Both the position numbers and the translations under genes were made by a program. From Desulfocapsaceae bacterium (GTDB lineage Bacteria; Desulfobacterota; Desulfobulbia; Desulfobulbales; Desulfocapsaceae), in assembly GCA_030653035.1 (NCBI GenBank), contig JAUSAB010000059.1, positions 1-49,906 on the forward strand: DNA of 49,906 nucleotides, read 5' to 3'. Shown here in pieces: positions 36,451 to 45,331 of the stretch. Under the pieces are notes generated by a model that made no database searches, had not been told where the DNA came from, and was given only the letters and a program-made list of their open reading frames with translations. Within the stretch, counting starts at the first letter, position 1, and every line of letters begins with the position of its first letter.

Positions 36451-36840
36451 TCAATGATGGCAATTACTGCCACCACCACAGACCTGATCCGCATGCATAA
36501 TTGGCAATTTACCTGCCACAAAATGTTCAATAACTGCCGCCGCATCAGGGATACTGTTTCTATCAGCCCAATACACTTCAATCCCCACCTGATTAAAACC
36601 CCGTAAAGGGTTAGCGCCCATACCGCCCACCACAATGGCATTCACATTGGCGACATTAAGGGTACTCACCGGCACCATGCAGCCACCGGCACCATGTTCA
36701 GGTGTTGGGATCATTTCCACCGTTTTGATGTTTTTATCATCATCCAGCTCAACCACGGTAAAGACATCACAATGACCAAAATGTTCTGAACGACGGGCCT
36801 GCATTCCCCCTGGATTATTTGTCGGAATAGCTATACGCAT
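36451..36840 (-). CDS. NifX/NifB-like dinitrogenase iron-molybdenum cofactor-type protein
   Basis: The 129-residue protein has the family opening MRIAIPTNN and the motif RRSEHFGHCDVFTVVELDD (about 17-35), followed by VVGGMGANPLRGF (about 70-82). The C-terminus has CGGGSNCHH, a plausible metal ligand set. Proteins of this fold bind iron-molybdenum or iron-sulfur clusters in nitrogenase assembly, but small stand-alone members in anaerobes have unknown roles. No nif genes are nearby. GGAG precedes the ATG. It is followed by the UPF0251 regulator-like gene. Confidence 0.85.
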   Translation of the reverse strand: MRIAIPTNNPGGMQARRSEHFGHCDVFTVVELDDDKNIKTVEMIPTPEHGAGGCMVPVSTLNVANVNAIVVGGMGANPLRGFNQVGIEVYWADRNSIPDAAAVIEHFVAGKLPIMHADQVCGGGSNCHH

Positions 36841-36907
36841 TTTGTTCTCCTTCCATAACCGGTATCCCCGGATTCGTTAAAGATCATACAACGTTACCAA
36901 TACCTGC

Positions 36908-37894
36908 TCATTGCTGAACAGATGCCGGACCAAAAAAAACATCTGTAAACTTGACATACCATGCCGCAGCCTGCACCTGAATGATGTAGGAAACAGCAAT
37001 CACCAGCGCCGCATCCGCCCCTTGCACCCCAAAGGCATTGATAGACAGGGCAAGGGCAATGGACAGGTTCCGCATGACCGTTCCATAGACGAGGGCAATG
37101 GCATCACCACGGGAAAACAGCAACCTGCCGACAACGGTACCAATAATAAAATTCGCCGCATATAAAATAAGCAAGGGCTGCAGAATCTTCCACAGCACTG
37201 CCGGATCCTGGGACAACTGCTGCGCCTTCAGGGCAATGGCGACAAAGACAATGCCCAGCACACCAACTGTTGACAGTGAGGGAAAACGCGGGGCCCAGGT
37301 CTTCTTGAACTCCTGCTGCCCATATTTCTTCAAGAAAAAAGAGCGGGTTACATAGCCAAGGGCCATGGGGATAAAGACAATATAGGCAATCTGCTTGACC
37401 ACCATAACCATATCCATATCCACCTTGGCGCCCATAAGCATCTTGACATAAAACGGTGTTGCCAGCGAGCCAAGGGTCAAACCAATAACCGTCATGTTGA
37501 TGGCCGCTCCCATATTGCCTTTGGCAAAACCCGTCCAGGAGATGGTCATGCCACTGGTGGGCAATAAGGACGCCAACAACAATCCAAGCGCCATATAATG
37601 GTTATCAGGAAAAAAATAGAGCCCCAGACCATAAGCCAGAAAAGGAACGATACCAAAATTGATGGCCTGAGTCAGAACCTGCAGCTTGACATTTTTGATG
37701 CCCTCCTTGAGATGCTTGATATTAAGCGTCACCATCATCGGATAGACCATAAGAAAGGTCAGGGGCATAATCAGCGCTTTCAGCGATTTGACCGTTTCCT
37801 GATTAACGCCCTTGCCAAAAAGAAAGCCCAGCAACATCATCACCGGGATGGCCACAAAGAGTTTTTTATTAATTGAAAGAAGAAATTTCCACAT
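36908..37894 (-). CDS. BASS/ACR3-superfamily membrane transporter
   Basis: The 328-residue protein has about ten hydrophobic segments and resembles bile acid:sodium symporter and arsenite (ACR3) permeases: IMPLTFLMVYPMMV (about 40-53), LLASLLPTSGMTISWTGFAKGN (split about 108-130) and GTVMRNLSIALALS (about 278-291). The substrate is not evident. No arsR, arsC or other arsenic gene is close, so arsenite export is not well supported. I chose the ATG at 37894; an upstream GTG at 37906 is possible. It lies between the DUF302 and NifX-like genes on the same strand. Confidence 0.8.
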   Translation of the reverse strand: MWKFLLSINKKLFVAIPVMMLLGFLFGKGVNQETVKSLKALIMPLTFLMVYPMMVTLNIKHLKEGIKNVKLQVLTQAINFGIVPFLAYGLGLYFFPDNHYMALGLLLASLLPTSGMTISWTGFAKGNMGAAINMTVIGLTLGSLATPFYVKMLMGAKVDMDMVMVVKQIAYIVFIPMALGYVTRSFFLKKYGQQEFKKTWAPRFPSLSTVGVLGIVFVAIALKAQQLSQDPAVLWKILQPLLILYAANFIIGTVVGRLLFSRGDAIALVYGTVMRNLSIALALSINAFGVQGADAALVIAVSYIIQVQAAAWYVKFTDVFFGPASVQQ

Positions 37895-37942
37895 ACATGC
37901 TCTCACTCGAATAATCAGATACAGTCATCTCATAAAAATCCG

Positions 37943-38359
37943 TCATTTTGCCTCATCAATCATCGATCTGATCTTGGCAAACGTTTCCGCAAGAGATTCC
38001 GGGAACTTGGAATCACCAGGAACCATTTCCGTAATATCGGCGGCACTATAGCTCATATAGCGAATCTGCGTTTTCCCTTCTTTGGAGAAAACCATAACAA
38101 ATTTAGGCATCAGAATCGCCCGCTCAGGATTGGCAGTCAGGCTTTTATCCGCCTTAGTGGGTTTGCAGACCTGCATCATATGCAGATCAAAGTCATCAGG
38201 AACAACGCCGCCATGCGCCGTAAAGGTTTTCTTCATATCCATGCTGTCACTATTATTGACGACAAAGGAATACTTCTTACAAATTGCCTCAAAATCGCGG
38301 GCAAACTGGGCCGCGCCCTTGGTGGTCTCCGCCTGATACAAATTTTCACTTCTGTTCAT
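37943..38359 (-). CDS. DUF302-family protein
   Basis: The 138-residue soluble protein matches the DUF302 pattern: an N-terminal half with GAAQFARDFEAICKKYSFVV, then LHMMQVCKPTKADKSL with a single conserved Cys, and the ERAILMPKFVMVF strand. The family has no settled function; it is common in sulfur-metabolising bacteria. AGGAAA lies before the ATG. It seems to start the DUF302-transporter-NifX-UPF0251 run. Confidence 0.75.
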   Translation of the reverse strand: MNRSENLYQAETTKGAAQFARDFEAICKKYSFVVNNSDSMDMKKTFTAHGGVVPDDFDLHMMQVCKPTKADKSLTANPERAILMPKFVMVFSKEGKTQIRYMSYSAADITEMVPGDSKFPESLAETFAKIRSMIDEAK

Positions 38360-38649
38360 AGTTTTTCCTCTTGTAACTTAACTGTCTCTATTCTTTTCCG
38401 GCGCAAGGACTGCCCTTGCGCCAGCTTCTTTCGTCACGAAAACGCTAATGAACATATGCACAAAGTAATAAGCCAAGTTCCTTCTGTCAAGCAAATTACG
38501 CCCCACTCTGTTCTCAGGAAACAAACCGTGACATATTCGGCAATATCAGGTAAGTTTTTAGATAAAAACATCCCTTATCATTTCTATTTAAAAATAGATT
38601 CAATCTTGCGAGGTGTCGTCACGACTCTCTCTTATTTTCCATAATCCCC
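38360..38649. other. Divergent intergenic region with a hairpin
   Basis: About 290 bases separate the DUF302 gene (minus) from the DUF4390 gene (plus). A GC-rich inverted repeat, GGCGCAAGG and CCTTGCGCC at about 38401-38422, lies in the 5' leader of the DUF302 transcript. It has no downstream T-run. No open frame here looks genuine. Confidence 0.4.
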
Positions 38650-39225
38650 ATGCAACGTAAACTCTTCTTCCTGCTACTTCCTTTATCCCTCTTCATTTTT
38701 CTCCATACCGCTCACGCCGAAGACAAGCAGAACAAAGATGTCCATTTCTCCGATCTGATCATTACCACCTCAAAAACCCATCTGCTCCTTTTTGGCCTTG
38801 TCAATAACGGCACCACTGAAGAAATGTTGCTGGGATTACACAATGGCATCCCAATCCAGTTCACCTTTCTGGTTGAGCTCAACAAAAAAGAAAAGCACTG
38901 GTCCGATCTGCAACTTGCCTCTCTCCAATTTCAGCACAGACTCACCTACGATACCTTGCAGGAAAATTACCGGCTTGAAACCAATGAAAAGAGCCAGAAA
39001 ACCGAGATATTTCCGCAACTCAACAACGCCTTAAAAGCGATGAATGAGATAAACGGGATACAGGTTCTTGAACTCTCCAAACTCATCCCGGACAGTTCCT
39101 ATCAACTCCGCATCAAGGCAGAACTCTACAAGAAGACCTTGCCCCTGAAACTCAATTATATTGTCCCCTTTGCCTCTTGGTGGGATCTGGAAACCGATTG
39201 GCATACTATTGAATTCACTTATTAA
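38650..39225 (+). CDS. DUF4390-family secreted protein
   Basis: The 191-residue protein has a signal peptide (about 1-23, ending HTAHAE) and a beta-rich mature region with LHNGIPIQFTFLVEL, LQFQHRLTYDTLQENYRL and PFASWWDLETDWHTIEFTY near the C-terminus. This matches DUF4390, a family of unknown function usually encoded ahead of an NtrY-like kinase, as it is here (18-base gap). It may be a periplasmic partner of that sensor (inference). Confidence 0.8.
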   Translation: MQRKLFFLLLPLSLFIFLHTAHAEDKQNKDVHFSDLIITTSKTHLLLFGLVNNGTTEEMLLGLHNGIPIQFTFLVELNKKEKHWSDLQLASLQFQHRLTYDTLQENYRLETNEKSQKTEIFPQLNNALKAMNEINGIQVLELSKLIPDSSYQLRIKAELYKKTLPLKLNYIVPFASWWDLETDWHTIEFTY

Positions 39226-39243
39226 AACCTCGCCGCCCCGCGC

Positions 39244-41541
39244 ATGGACAAAGTATCACCAAACAGCCCGCAACCTGTGCCTGCATCTGAACGACCGGCG
39301 TTAAACCCGGCACAGCGTCAGCAGAAGAAAAGACTCATCCGCCTGGTCATTCTGACCTGTTTCTGTCTCTTTTTTCTCTTGAGCTGGCTGGAAAAAAGTC
39401 TTGTCACCAGTAACAGCACCCTGCCTGTCAGCAGCAATATCCTGCTCTTTGGCATCATCAATCTCAATGTGCTGCTGGCCCTGCTCATGTTCTTTCTGGT
39501 CTTACGCAATCTGGCAGAACTCCTTTTTGAAAGCCGTCAGAAATTCTTAGGCACCAAGCTGAAAACAAAATTGGTGACGTCCTTCATCTGTCTCTCGCTC
39601 GTCCCCTCAATCCTGCTCTTTTTTGTGGCCCTGCAATTCATCTCCACCAGTATGGACTACTGGTTTAACGCCAATATTGAACGGTCCCTGCAAGAGTCAT
39701 TGGAGCTTGCCCAGGCCGTCTTTCAGGAACGAAAAGAACAGGTAAACAGAGAAAGCCACTTAATTGAAGGACTTATTGCCAAACAAGAGACGACCCAATC
39801 CAAACCGGAAACCATCCAGAAAACACTGAATGACATCATCAGTTCTCATCTTATTGACGGCCCGGACAGCCTCACCCTGATTTCTGACAATCAGTCTCTC
39901 GAGATCACCGCCTCGACATCTGCACTAACCGACCTGACGCTGCCCAAAATCCCGATTAGCACCCTGCATGAAGCGCGCAACCAAAAAGAGCCAATCACCC
40001 TCGTGCAGGAATCCACGCGAGGCGATCTGATCCGTTGCGTTGCCCAGATCGTTTTGCTATCTTCCCCCCCCCAGAAAGCAATTCTGATCACCACTAGATT
40101 GATAAAAAAAGCACAAAAAGAGCGAATGACCCTTATCACGCAGGGCATAGAGGATTACCGGCAACTCAAGCACATGAAGAAACCCTTCAAATTCTGGCTG
40201 CTGGCAATTTTGTTTATTGTGACCCTGCTTATCGTCTTTGCCGCTATCTGGTTCGGTTTTTATATCGCCAGAGGAATTACCGATCCCCTTGCCAAATTGG
40301 CTACCGCCACCAGAAGGGTTGCCGAAGGAGATCTGGGTTTTGTCCTGGAGAAAAAAGCCGACGACGAAATGGGTTTACTGGTAGATTCATTCAACACCAT
40401 GACCACCAACCTGAATTCCAGCAATACCAGACTGGAAGAAGTACATAAGGCACTGCAGAAAAGTTCTCAGGAATCAGAACAACGCAGGCGCTACACCGAA
40501 ATCATTCTCCAGAATGTCGCCGCCGGCGTGGTCTCACTTGACAACTCCGGCCGAATCACCACCATCAACAGATTTGCCGAAAAACTTCTCCACATCAACA
40601 AGGATCACTTTCTGAATCGGCATTACCAGGAGGCCCTGCTCAAGGGACACGCGGAGATTATCAGCGGTTTTCTCAAGGAATTACAGATCACCGGCAAGAC
40701 ATCCATTGAGCAGCACCTGAAGCTCAGCATCCTCAAAGAAAAATTTTCATTGCTGGTCAATTTTACCCGGCTGGAGGATGAAGATGGCAACTCCCTGGGC
40801 TTTGTCATGGTCTTTGACAATCTGACCAAACTGGAAAAAATGCAACGCATGGCCGCCTGGCGTGAGGTTGCCAGACGCATCGCCCACGAGATCAAAAACC
40901 CACTCACTCCCATTCAGCTCTCGGCCCAACGGCTGCGCAGGCGTTACCCTGAAATCCTGAAGGAAGAAGACGGCATCTTTGATCAATGCACCCACACTAT
41001 TATCAAGCAGGTGGATGAGCTGAAACGACTGGTCAGTGAGTTCTCCCAATTTGCGAGGATGCCCAAGATCCAGCAGGCCGCAGCCGACCTGGGCAAGGTC
41101 GCCAGAGAAACCCTTTTTCTCTACCAGGAGGCCCACAAAGAGATCACGTTCACCTGCAGCGAGACAGAACCCATCCCCATCTTCAGCTTTGACGCCGAAC
41201 AGATCAAGCGCTGCCTGATCAACCTACTGGACAATGCTGTTGCAGTTTTATCCAATGACAGTACAATAGGCGGCACGATAGACATCGTCCTTTCTCTGAA
41301 CGAAGAGAAAGAAAGCGTTTTTATCAAGATATCCGACAGTGGACCAGGCATACCTGAAGAAGACATCCCAAAACTCTTTGAGCCCTATTTCTCCACCAAG
41401 AAAACCGGGACAGGACTGGGACTGGCCATCGTCTCCACCATTGTGGCAGACCATAATGGCTACATCCGGGTCCAGAACAACATCCCTCACGGCTCAATCT
41501 TTATTATTGAACTGCCCCTTTTACAGAAAGAAACCAGTTAG
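39244..41541 (+). CDS. ntrY: NtrY-like membrane sensor histidine kinase
   Basis: The 765-residue kinase has N-terminal membrane helices at about 30-50, 60-85 and 100-130, a sensor region to about 310, another helix at about 318-340, HAMP (about 340-395), a PAS domain (about 415-520), HisKA with RRIAHEIKNPLTP (phospho-His about 547) and the ATPase domain with LLDNAVAVL, DSGPGIPEED and GTGLGLAIV. It should signal to the NtrX-like regulator, which starts immediately after its stop codon. The stimulus is unknown; in other bacteria NtrYX responds to nitrogen, redox or envelope state. Confidence 0.92.
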   Translation: MDKVSPNSPQPVPASERPALNPAQRQQKKRLIRLVILTCFCLFFLLSWLEKSLVTSNSTLPVSSNILLFGIINLNVLLALLMFFLVLRNLAELLFESRQKFLGTKLKTKLVTSFICLSLVPSILLFFVALQFISTSMDYWFNANIERSLQESLELAQAVFQERKEQVNRESHLIEGLIAKQETTQSKPETIQKTLNDIISSHLIDGPDSLTLISDNQSLEITASTSALTDLTLPKIPISTLHEARNQKEPITLVQESTRGDLIRCVAQIVLLSSPPQKAILITTRLIKKAQKERMTLITQGIEDYRQLKHMKKPFKFWLLAILFIVTLLIVFAAIWFGFYIARGITDPLAKLATATRRVAEGDLGFVLEKKADDEMGLLVDSFNTMTTNLNSSNTRLEEVHKALQKSSQESEQRRRYTEIILQNVAAGVVSLDNSGRITTINRFAEKLLHINKDHFLNRHYQEALLKGHAEIISGFLKELQITGKTSIEQHLKLSILKEKFSLLVNFTRLEDEDGNSLGFVMVFDNLTKLEKMQRMAAWREVARRIAHEIKNPLTPIQLSAQRLRRRYPEILKEEDGIFDQCTHTIIKQVDELKRLVSEFSQFARMPKIQQAAADLGKVARETLFLYQEAHKEITFTCSETEPIPIFSFDAEQIKRCLINLLDNAVAVLSNDSTIGGTIDIVLSLNEEKESVFIKISDSGPGIPEEDIPKLFEPYFSTKKTGTGLGLAIVSTIVADHNGYIRVQNNIPHGSIFIIELPLLQKETS

Positions 41542-42915
41542 ATGGCCAAACGAATTCTGATCATAGACGATGAAGTCAGTATCCAGGAATCTCTTTCCGG
41601 TATCCTCCAGGACGAAGGATTTTCCCCCCTCTGCGCTTCAACGGCTGAGGCAGGTATAGAGCTGCTTGAAGAAGAACAGGTTGATCTTGTCCTCCTTGAT
41701 ATCTGGATGGGAAAGCACATGGACGGAATGACCGCCCTTGAAAAAATCAAGGAACGTTTTTCGCTGCCGGTGATCATGATCTCCGGCCACGGCACCATTG
41801 AAACAGCCGTCCAGGCCACCCGGAAAGGGGCCTTCGATTTCATTGAGAAGCCCCTTTCCTACGACAAGATCATCCTCGCCATCAATAATGGTTTGCGCTA
41901 TGCCCAGCTTGAGCAGGAGAATCTCCTGCTCAGAGAAAATAGTGCAAAGCCGACCACCCTTACCGGCAACTCCCCGGTAATCCAAGCACTGCGGGCCCAG
42001 ATCGAACGGGTGGCCCCGTCAGATGCCTGGGTGCTTATCCGCGGTGCCCACGGTACAGGTAAGGAGATCGTGGCCCAGTCTATCCACCGGCTTTCCCAGT
42101 CACACGACAAGGCAATGGTCGAGGTCAACTGTGCGGCAATCCCGGAAGAGCTCATCGAGTCCGAGCTCTTTGGCCATGAGAAAGGCTCCTTTACCGGAGC
42201 CCATACCAGCAAACGGGGGAAATTTGACCAAGCCGATGGCGGCATCCTCTTCCTCGACGAAATCGGCGATATGAGCCTTAAAACCCAGGCCAAGATCCTG
42301 CGCATCCTCCAGGAACAAAAATTCGAGCGGGTTGGCGGCAACAAGACCATCAGCGTCAATGTACGGGTGCTGGCGGCAACCAATAAAAATCTGGAAGAAG
42401 AAATAGAGAAGGGAAACTTCCGGGCTGACCTGTTCTGGCGTCTCAACGTGGTGCCCATCCAAGTTCCTCTTCTGCGCGACCGCCTGGAGGACATCCCCCC
42501 GCTGGTGCAGGAATTTCTCACAAGACTGGCCGCAGGAGGCATGGGCCAGAAAGAGTTTTCAGATGGTGCCTATCAGGCCTTGATGACCCACTCCTGGCCG
42601 GGAAACGTCAGGGAACTGCGAAATTTTATTGAACGGATAGTCATCATGTGCCCAAATCTCGTGATCTGTGAAAAGGAAATTCACCTTTTCCTGACCCCTG
42701 GCACAACAAGCGTGGCCCCGCATGACCAGACCGGCCTGCTCCCCTATCTAGCTACTGATTTCCAGGAGGCAAAAAAGAGTTTTGAGCGGTATTATCTCCA
42801 GTTAAAACTCAATGAAAACGAAGGCAATATATCCCAGACCGCCGAACAGATAGGGATGGATCGGAGCCATCTCCATAAAAAGCTCAAAAGTCTGTACATT
42901 ATCGCTGAAGGTTAA
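41542..42915 (+). CDS. ntrX: NtrX-like sigma-54-dependent response regulator
   Basis: The 457-residue protein has a receiver domain at about 1-120 (phospho-Asp in LVLLDIWMG, about 54), an AAA+ domain at about 140-370 and a Fis-type helix-turn-helix at about 415-455 (NISQTAEQIGMDRSHLHKKL). Walker A reads RGAHGTGKE rather than the common GESGTGKE, and the sigma-54 contact loop reads GSFTGA, so it should still contact sigma-54. Walker B is GGILFLDEIGD. It overlaps no gene but follows ntrY without a gap. Targets are not evident. Confidence 0.92.
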   Translation: MAKRILIIDDEVSIQESLSGILQDEGFSPLCASTAEAGIELLEEEQVDLVLLDIWMGKHMDGMTALEKIKERFSLPVIMISGHGTIETAVQATRKGAFDFIEKPLSYDKIILAINNGLRYAQLEQENLLLRENSAKPTTLTGNSPVIQALRAQIERVAPSDAWVLIRGAHGTGKEIVAQSIHRLSQSHDKAMVEVNCAAIPEELIESELFGHEKGSFTGAHTSKRGKFDQADGGILFLDEIGDMSLKTQAKILRILQEQKFERVGGNKTISVNVRVLAATNKNLEEEIEKGNFRADLFWRLNVVPIQVPLLRDRLEDIPPLVQEFLTRLAAGGMGQKEFSDGAYQALMTHSWPGNVRELRNFIERIVIMCPNLVICEKEIHLFLTPGTTSVAPHDQTGLLPYLATDFQEAKKSFERYYLQLKLNENEGNISQTAEQIGMDRSHLHKKLKSLYIIAEG

Positions 42916-42939
42916 AAAAAATTTTAAGGAGTTCACATT

Positions 42940-43920
42940 ATGGTTTTCCCTGAATATCGACCACGCCGCATGCGCCGCAACGAGACCTTCCGCGCCCTTA
43001 TCCGCGAGACCAGCCTCTCGGCCTCACAACTCATCTACCCTCTGTTTGTCATGCCCGGCAAGAATAAGCGGGAAGAGATTCCCTCAATGCCCGGCGTCTT
43101 TCGACTCTCGGTGGATCAACTGAAAAAAGAGGCGGAAGAGTGTCTGCAACTGGGCGTTCATTCCGTGATTCTCTTTGGCCTTCCGGAAAAAAAAGATGGG
43201 GTGGGTTCCGGCGCCCATGCCAAGGATGGGATTATCCAACGAGCCATCAAGGAATTAAAAAACAAGGCCCCGGAGATGATGGTAACAACCGATGTCTGTC
43301 TCTGTGAATACACCGACCATGGCCACTGCGGTTGCCTGATCGGCAACACGGTGGACAATGACGCCACTTTGGAAATCCTGGCCAAGACCGCCCTTTCCCA
43401 TGCCCAGGCCGGCGCTGACATGGTGGCCCCATCCGACATGATGGACGGCCGGGTGGCAGAAATTCGTGCCGCCCTTGACGAAAACAATTTTGAGATGATC
43501 CCCATCATGTCCTATGCGGTCAAATACGCCTCCGCCTTTTACGGCCCTTTTCGGGACGCTGCCAACTGCGCTCCGCAATTCGGCGACCGCCGCAGTTACC
43601 AAATGGATCCGGCCAACAGCCGCGAGGCCTTGCGCGAGGCGACACTCGATGTGGAGGAAGGGGCGGATATTCTCATGGTCAAACCAGCGGTTGCTTATCT
43701 TGACATCATCTCAAAACTCAAGGATGAATTTGACCTGCCCATTGCCGCCTACCATGTGAGCGGTGAATATGCGATGATCAAGGCTGCCGCCGAAAAAGGC
43801 TGGATAGATGGAGATAAGGTCATGGCTGAGACCCTGCTTTCGATTAAACGGGCCGGCGCCGATATCATTCTCACCTATTTTGCTAAAGATATGGCCCGGC
43901 TGCTCCGCGACCACAGATAG
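42940..43920 (+). CDS. hemB: Delta-aminolevulinic acid dehydratase (porphobilinogen synthase)
   Basis: HemB condenses two aminolevulinate molecules to porphobilinogen for heme, siroheme and cobalamin synthesis. The 326-residue protein has the metal-binding Cys set in [12 protein letters not shown] (about 124-135), the Lys of [17 protein letters not shown] and the Schiff-base Lys in [12 protein letters not shown] (about 248). AAGGAG precedes the ATG by eight bases. It follows ntrX by 24 bases and ends at a strong terminator. Cobalamin made from this route would be needed by the NrdJ encoded nearby. Confidence 0.95.
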   Translation: MVFPEYRPRRMRRNETFRALIRETSLSASQLIYPLFVMPGKNKREEIPSMPGVFRLSVDQLKKEAEECLQLGVHSVILFGLPEKKDGVGSGAHAKDGIIQRAIKELKNKAPEMMVTTDVCLCEYTDHGHCGCLIGNTVDNDATLEILAKTALSHAQAGADMVAPSDMMDGRVAEIRAALDENNFEMIPIMSYAVKYASAFYGPFRDAANCAPQFGDRRSYQMDPANSREALREATLDVEEGADILMVKPAVAYLDIISKLKDEFDLPIAAYHVSGEYAMIKAAAEKGWIDGDKVMAETLLSIKRAGADIILTYFAKDMARLLRDHR

Positions 43921-43935
43921 ACAACAAACACAATA

Positions 43936-43976
43936 AAAAAAGGGGGAACGCTCTTCATGAGCGATTCCCCCTTTTT
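43936..43976. terminator. Bidirectional rho-independent terminator after hemB
   Basis: An A-run and GGGGGAaCGCTC pair with GAGCGatTCCCCC and a T-run around a five-base loop (TTCAT). It works on the plus strand for hemB, and on the minus strand for the 44006-44278 gene, since both sides have matching A and T tracts. Confidence 0.92.
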
Positions 43977-44005
43977 ATCAAACAACCATAAGACAGTAAC
44001 TAGGG

Positions 44006-44278
44006 CTACACCCTGATATCTATCCGTTTTTGCGGACTCTTTTCTGCCACCTTCTCACTCTCATCTGCTCCGGTTTTCCCTTGCTCAGCACTCTCCCCTG
44101 CAGGAGGGACATTTTTAGCCAGAGCCAAAGCCGCCGTTGACAATGACGTGCTGTCAACCCCGCCTTGCAGATTACTCGACAAATCGTCTTTTGCCTTGGA
44201 AGTCCCTTCAGTTACAGAAGAACGCTGAACCCGTTCAGCCCCGGTAAGCGGCATCATCCCTGTCATTTGACCAATCAT
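44006..44278 (-). CDS. Small hypothetical protein
   Basis: The 90-residue product is hydrophilic and rich in Ser, Ala, Glu and Lys, probably largely disordered, with a short Met-rich N-terminus (MIGQMTGMMPLTGAERVQRS). I do not recognise it. The ATG at 44278 has AGGGG seven bases upstream; a GTG two codons earlier is possible. It lies 20 bases after the VanZ-like gene on the same strand and just before the bidirectional terminator, which supports it being real. Confidence 0.5.
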   Translation of the reverse strand: MIGQMTGMMPLTGAERVQRSSVTEGTSKAKDDLSSNLQGGVDSTSLSTAALALAKNVPPAGESAEQGKTGADESEKVAEKSPQKRIDIRV

Positions 44279-44298
44279 AATCACACCCCTGCTAAAAG

Positions 44299-44778
44299 CT
44301 AAAAAGATTTATCCTTAAATCTTTTTTCAATATAATCTCCTTTCAACCACTTGACAAGGGTCATATCCCATGATTCCAAGAAGACACGCAGCGACTTACT
44401 CCGTAACCAAATCCCGCAGACCAACATCGCCCCCACCAGATCAGCCGACAAATCCAGCCCACTGACCGAACGCTGAGGAATAAATGACTGATGGAACTCA
44501 TCAGTCATCCCATAACCCAGGCAAAAGACAACTGTTTTCAGGGCCACCTTGACAAGAGTCCCCTGTCTTCCGGGATAAAAACTCCACAACACGGTCAAGG
44601 CAAGCAGGCCATATATGGTCATATGACAGATCTTATCAGACCCAGGAAACGCAGGCAAATAAGGGGAAAGGGTATCACCCGACTGATGGGAGAGACAAAA
44701 GATAATTCCCATCACCAAAAACAAGGGAGCTCTACGCACGAGGGAAAACAATCGATTCCGGTCAGGCTGACGGCACAA
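44299..44778 (-). CDS. VanZ-like family membrane protein
   Basis: The 159-residue protein has four hydrophobic helices and the VanZ-family pattern IIFCLSHQSGDTL (about 25-37), DKICHMTIYGLLALTVLW (about 47-64) and the DEFHQSFIPQRSVSGLDLSADLVG block (in two pieces, about 92-115). VanZ itself gives low-level teicoplanin resistance, but most homologues have unknown roles. The frame opens with TTG and overlaps the SEC-C gene by 17 bases; the true start is uncertain (GTG at 44739 is another option). Confidence 0.82.
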   Translation of the reverse strand: MCRQPDRNRLFSLVRRAPLFLVMGIIFCLSHQSGDTLSPYLPAFPGSDKICHMTIYGLLALTVLWSFYPGRQGTLVKVALKTVVFCLGYGMTDEFHQSFIPQRSVSGLDLSADLVGAMLVCGIWLRSKSLRVFLESWDMTLVKWLKGDYIEKRFKDKSF

Positions 44779-45295
44779 CCGTATTTTGATTATCCTGCTT
44801 TACATGAACCATCCCGAGTTGTTCTGCCGAGAATTTCTTCTTAATCCGCTTCATTGAGGCATGAATTTCTTTGGTGGGATAGCCAGTCAATGTTTGCACA
44901 GATCGATCCGCATAAGCGGTGATCTCAAATTCACGGTTGGGGAAGGCAAAGGTATGACTCCAGTTGATCTCAATAGTTTCCGGTTGCTGATCAAGGGGAA
45001 CATCGAGCGCCACTCCACCACGAGCCAACTGCACACCGTCGGATTCAGAAATCTCAAGCAGCCAGGCATCACCGACAACCGTCGAAAAGAGAATAAAAAC
45101 ACCAAGTTCCTTGACCTTCTGTTTTCCTTCAGCAGCCGCCTTCTGGATCAAATCAATTTCATGGGCCAGAGAGATCTTAAAGGCCTGTTCCGGACTCCTG
45201 GGAACAAGGCCAGCCTGTTGTTTCAACAAACAACAGTGTTTGAATTTTCTGCCACTACCACAAAGACATTGTTCATTTCTTCCTATCTTTCCCAT
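44762..45295 (-). CDS. SEC-C metal-binding motif protein
   Basis: The 177-residue protein starts MGKIGRNEQCLCGSGRKFKH, continuing CC: the N-terminal zinc-binding CxCxnCC SEC-C motif, like the end of SecA. The remaining 150 residues contain a long helix (about 40-60) and beta strands that I do not recognise. The ATG at 45295 has AAAGGTG five bases upstream. It is 36 bases after nrdJ and overlaps the VanZ-like gene. Confidence 0.82.
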   Translation of the reverse strand: MGKIGRNEQCLCGSGRKFKHCCLLKQQAGLVPRSPEQAFKISLAHEIDLIQKAAAEGKQKVKELGVFILFSTVVGDAWLLEISESDGVQLARGGVALDVPLDQQPETIEINWSHTFAFPNREFEITAYADRSVQTLTGYPTKEIHASMKRIKKKFSAEQLGMVHVKQDNQNTVVPSA

Positions 45296-45331
45296 TGTCA
45301 CACCTTTCACTCTTTCAACTTTATCAATCTA

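Noticed and set aside
36908-37894. Arsenite efflux operon
   Set aside because: The permease resembles the BASS/ACR3 superfamily, but no arsR, arsC or arsA gene is nearby.
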